Positions 62,957 to 64,000 of a DNA stretch of 64,000 nt are shown here, piece after piece. Below the pieces are notes generated by a model. It was not told the DNA's origin and did no database searches. It saw only the letters and a program-made list of their open reading frames with translations. Made by a program: the position numbers and the translations under genes. The DNA is from Pseudomonas shahriarae. GTDB taxonomy: Bacteria > Pseudomonadota > Gammaproteobacteria > Pseudomonadales > Pseudomonadaceae. The stretch is taken from assembly GCF_014268455.2 (NCBI RefSeq), contig NZ_CP077085.1, positions 868,001-932,000 of the forward strand, read 5' to 3'. The first letter of the stretch is position 1; each line of letters starts with the position of its first letter.

Positions 62957-64000
62957 ATGAACATGCCCGAAAACGCCCCATCCACCCTGGCCAGCCAATT
63001 GAAACTGGATGCCCACTGGATGCCTTACACCGCCAACCGTAACTTCCAGCGCGACCCGCGCCTGATCGTGGGGGCCGAAGGCAGTTGGTTGATCGATGAC
63101 AAGGGGCGCCGGGTCTATGACTCGTTGTCGGGCCTGTGGACCTGCGGCGCAGGGCACACGCGCAAGGAAATCCAGGAAGCGGTCGCCAAGCAATTGGGCA
63201 CCCTGGACTACTCGCCGGGCTTCCAATACGGTCATCCTTTGTCCTTCCAGTTGGCAGAAAAGATTACCGACCTGACCCCAGGTAACCTGAATCACGTGTT
63301 CTTCACCGACTCCGGCTCCGAGTGCGCCGATACGGCGGTGAAGATGGTGCGTGCGTACTGGCGCCTAAAGGGCCAGGCGACCAAGACCAAGATGATTGGT
63401 CGTGCCCGTGGGTATCACGGGGTAAACATCGCCGGCACCAGCCTGGGCGGCGTCAACGGTAACCGCAAGATTTTTGGCCAGGCGATGATGGATGTCGATC
63501 ACCTGCCGCACACCCTGCTGGCGAGCAATGCCTTCTCCCGCGGTATGCCGGAGCAGGGCGGTATTGCCTTGGCTGACGAGTTGCTCAAGCTGATCGAGTT
63601 GCATGATGCGTCGAATATCGCTGCGGTGTTCGTTGAGCCGATGGCGGGCTCCGCTGGCGTGCTCGTGCCGCCGCAGGGTTATCTCAAGCGCCTGCGTGAA
63701 ATTTGTGATCAGCACAATATCCTGCTGGTGTTCGACGAAGTGATTACCGGCTTTGGTCGTACCGGCTCGATGTTCGGCGCAGACAGCTTCGGCGTGACCC
63801 CAGACCTGATGTGCATCGCCAAGCAAGTCACCAACGGTGCGATCCCGATGGGGGCAGTGATTGCCAGCAGCGAGATTTATCAGACCTTCATGAACCAGGC
63901 GACGCCTGAGTATGCGGTGGAATTCCCACACGGCTATACCTACTCGGCGCACCCGGTAGCGTGCGCGGCGGGGCTGGCGGCATTGGATCTGTTGCAGAAG
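62957..64000 (+). CDS. Beta-alanine:pyruvate transaminase, N-terminal part
   Basis: Partial: 348 residues run off the right edge of the window (family length about 448). Class III PLP aminotransferase with the PLP-binding lysine K289 in IAKQVTNGAIPMGAV, SGSECADTAVKM-type cofactor phosphate loop (TDSGSECADTAVKM), and the metal-free Asp in LLVFDEVITGFG. Close to P. aeruginosa PA0132, which uses beta-alanine as amino donor in pyrimidine breakdown; related enzymes are omega-transaminases. GCGAGG precedes the ATG. Confidence 0.92.
   Translation, partial: MNMPENAPSTLASQLKLDAHWMPYTANRNFQRDPRLIVGAEGSWLIDDKGRRVYDSLSGLWTCGAGHTRKEIQEAVAKQLGTLDYSPGFQYGHPLSFQLAEKITDLTPGNLNHVFFTDSGSECADTAVKMVRAYWRLKGQATKTKMIGRARGYHGVNIAGTSLGGVNGNRKIFGQAMMDVDHLPHTLLASNAFSRGMPEQGGIALADELLKLIELHDASNIAAVFVEPMAGSAGVLVPPQGYLKRLREICDQHNILLVFDEVITGFGRTGSMFGADSFGVTPDLMCIAKQVTNGAIPMGAVIASSEIYQTFMNQATPEYAVEFPHGYTYSAHPVACAAGLAALDLLQK

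Overview
The window looks like chromosome of a Pseudomonas, most likely the P. fluorescens group. The base composition is high in G+C and the genes are tightly packed. There are REP-type repeats carrying the GTGGGAGC...GCTTGCC core. Several blocks have the order I recall from P. aeruginosa: gcbA/DUF2333/NUDIX/SUI1/speA, the pprA-pprB-tad-flp locus, the thiolase/SDR/RIO1/cueR region, and the 8-oxoguanine deaminase/beta-alanine transaminase region. Synteny statements rest on recall, not on a search. No tRNA, rRNA, CRISPR array, insertion sequence or prophage was seen.

Layout. 1-5108: 5' end of a GcbA-like diguanylate cyclase, a DUF2333 membrane protein, a NUDIX hydrolase, a SUI1/YciH factor and biosynthetic arginine decarboxylase (speA) behind a large dyad. 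5113-6606: a lower-GC RTX-repeat protein with an M91-type metalloprotease end, the best toxin/effector candidate. 6725-10085: a MATE exporter, a DMT exporter and a coupled LysR gene broken by a frameshift. 10216-20400: a cell-envelope block with an alpha-2-macroglobulin lipoprotein, a small membrane protein and PbpC, then a MazG-like protein, CmoM and two tandem DUF4136 lipoproteins.

20794-36183 is a complete Tad (Flp pilus) locus. It holds tadG, the kinase/regulator pair pprA/pprB, tadE, the prepilin peptidase fppA, the assembly operon rcpC-rcpA-tadZ-tadA-tadB-tadC-tadD-DUF3613, and two flp pilin genes on either side of a stand-alone receiver-domain gene. A composite repeat, an orphan TpsB-type outer-membrane transporter and a glycine-rich collagen-like lipoprotein follow (36184-40130). 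Together 20.8-40.1 kb reads as a surface-attachment region.

40443-48031: a fatty-acid-type trio (MaoC, FabG-like, thiolase), a RIO1 kinase and a copper locus. In the copper locus cueR, copZ and two CueR-type operators remain, but the copA expected between promoter and cueR seems deleted to a scar. Bcr/CflA exporter and small genes follow. 48181-64000 is metabolic and regulatory: a quinone-reductase-like dehydrogenase, LysR and ArsR-like regulators, adenosine deaminase, a Ca2+/H+ antiporter, an accessory LysR/hydrolase/MFS module, then 8-oxoguanine deaminase, an SDR, YigZ, a RutR-like TetR regulator, an NCS2 nucleobase permease, a LysR regulator and the 5' part of a beta-alanine:pyruvate transaminase. 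Adenosine deaminase, 8-oxoguanine deaminase, the permease, the RutR-like regulator and the transaminase fit purine/pyrimidine salvage and degradation.
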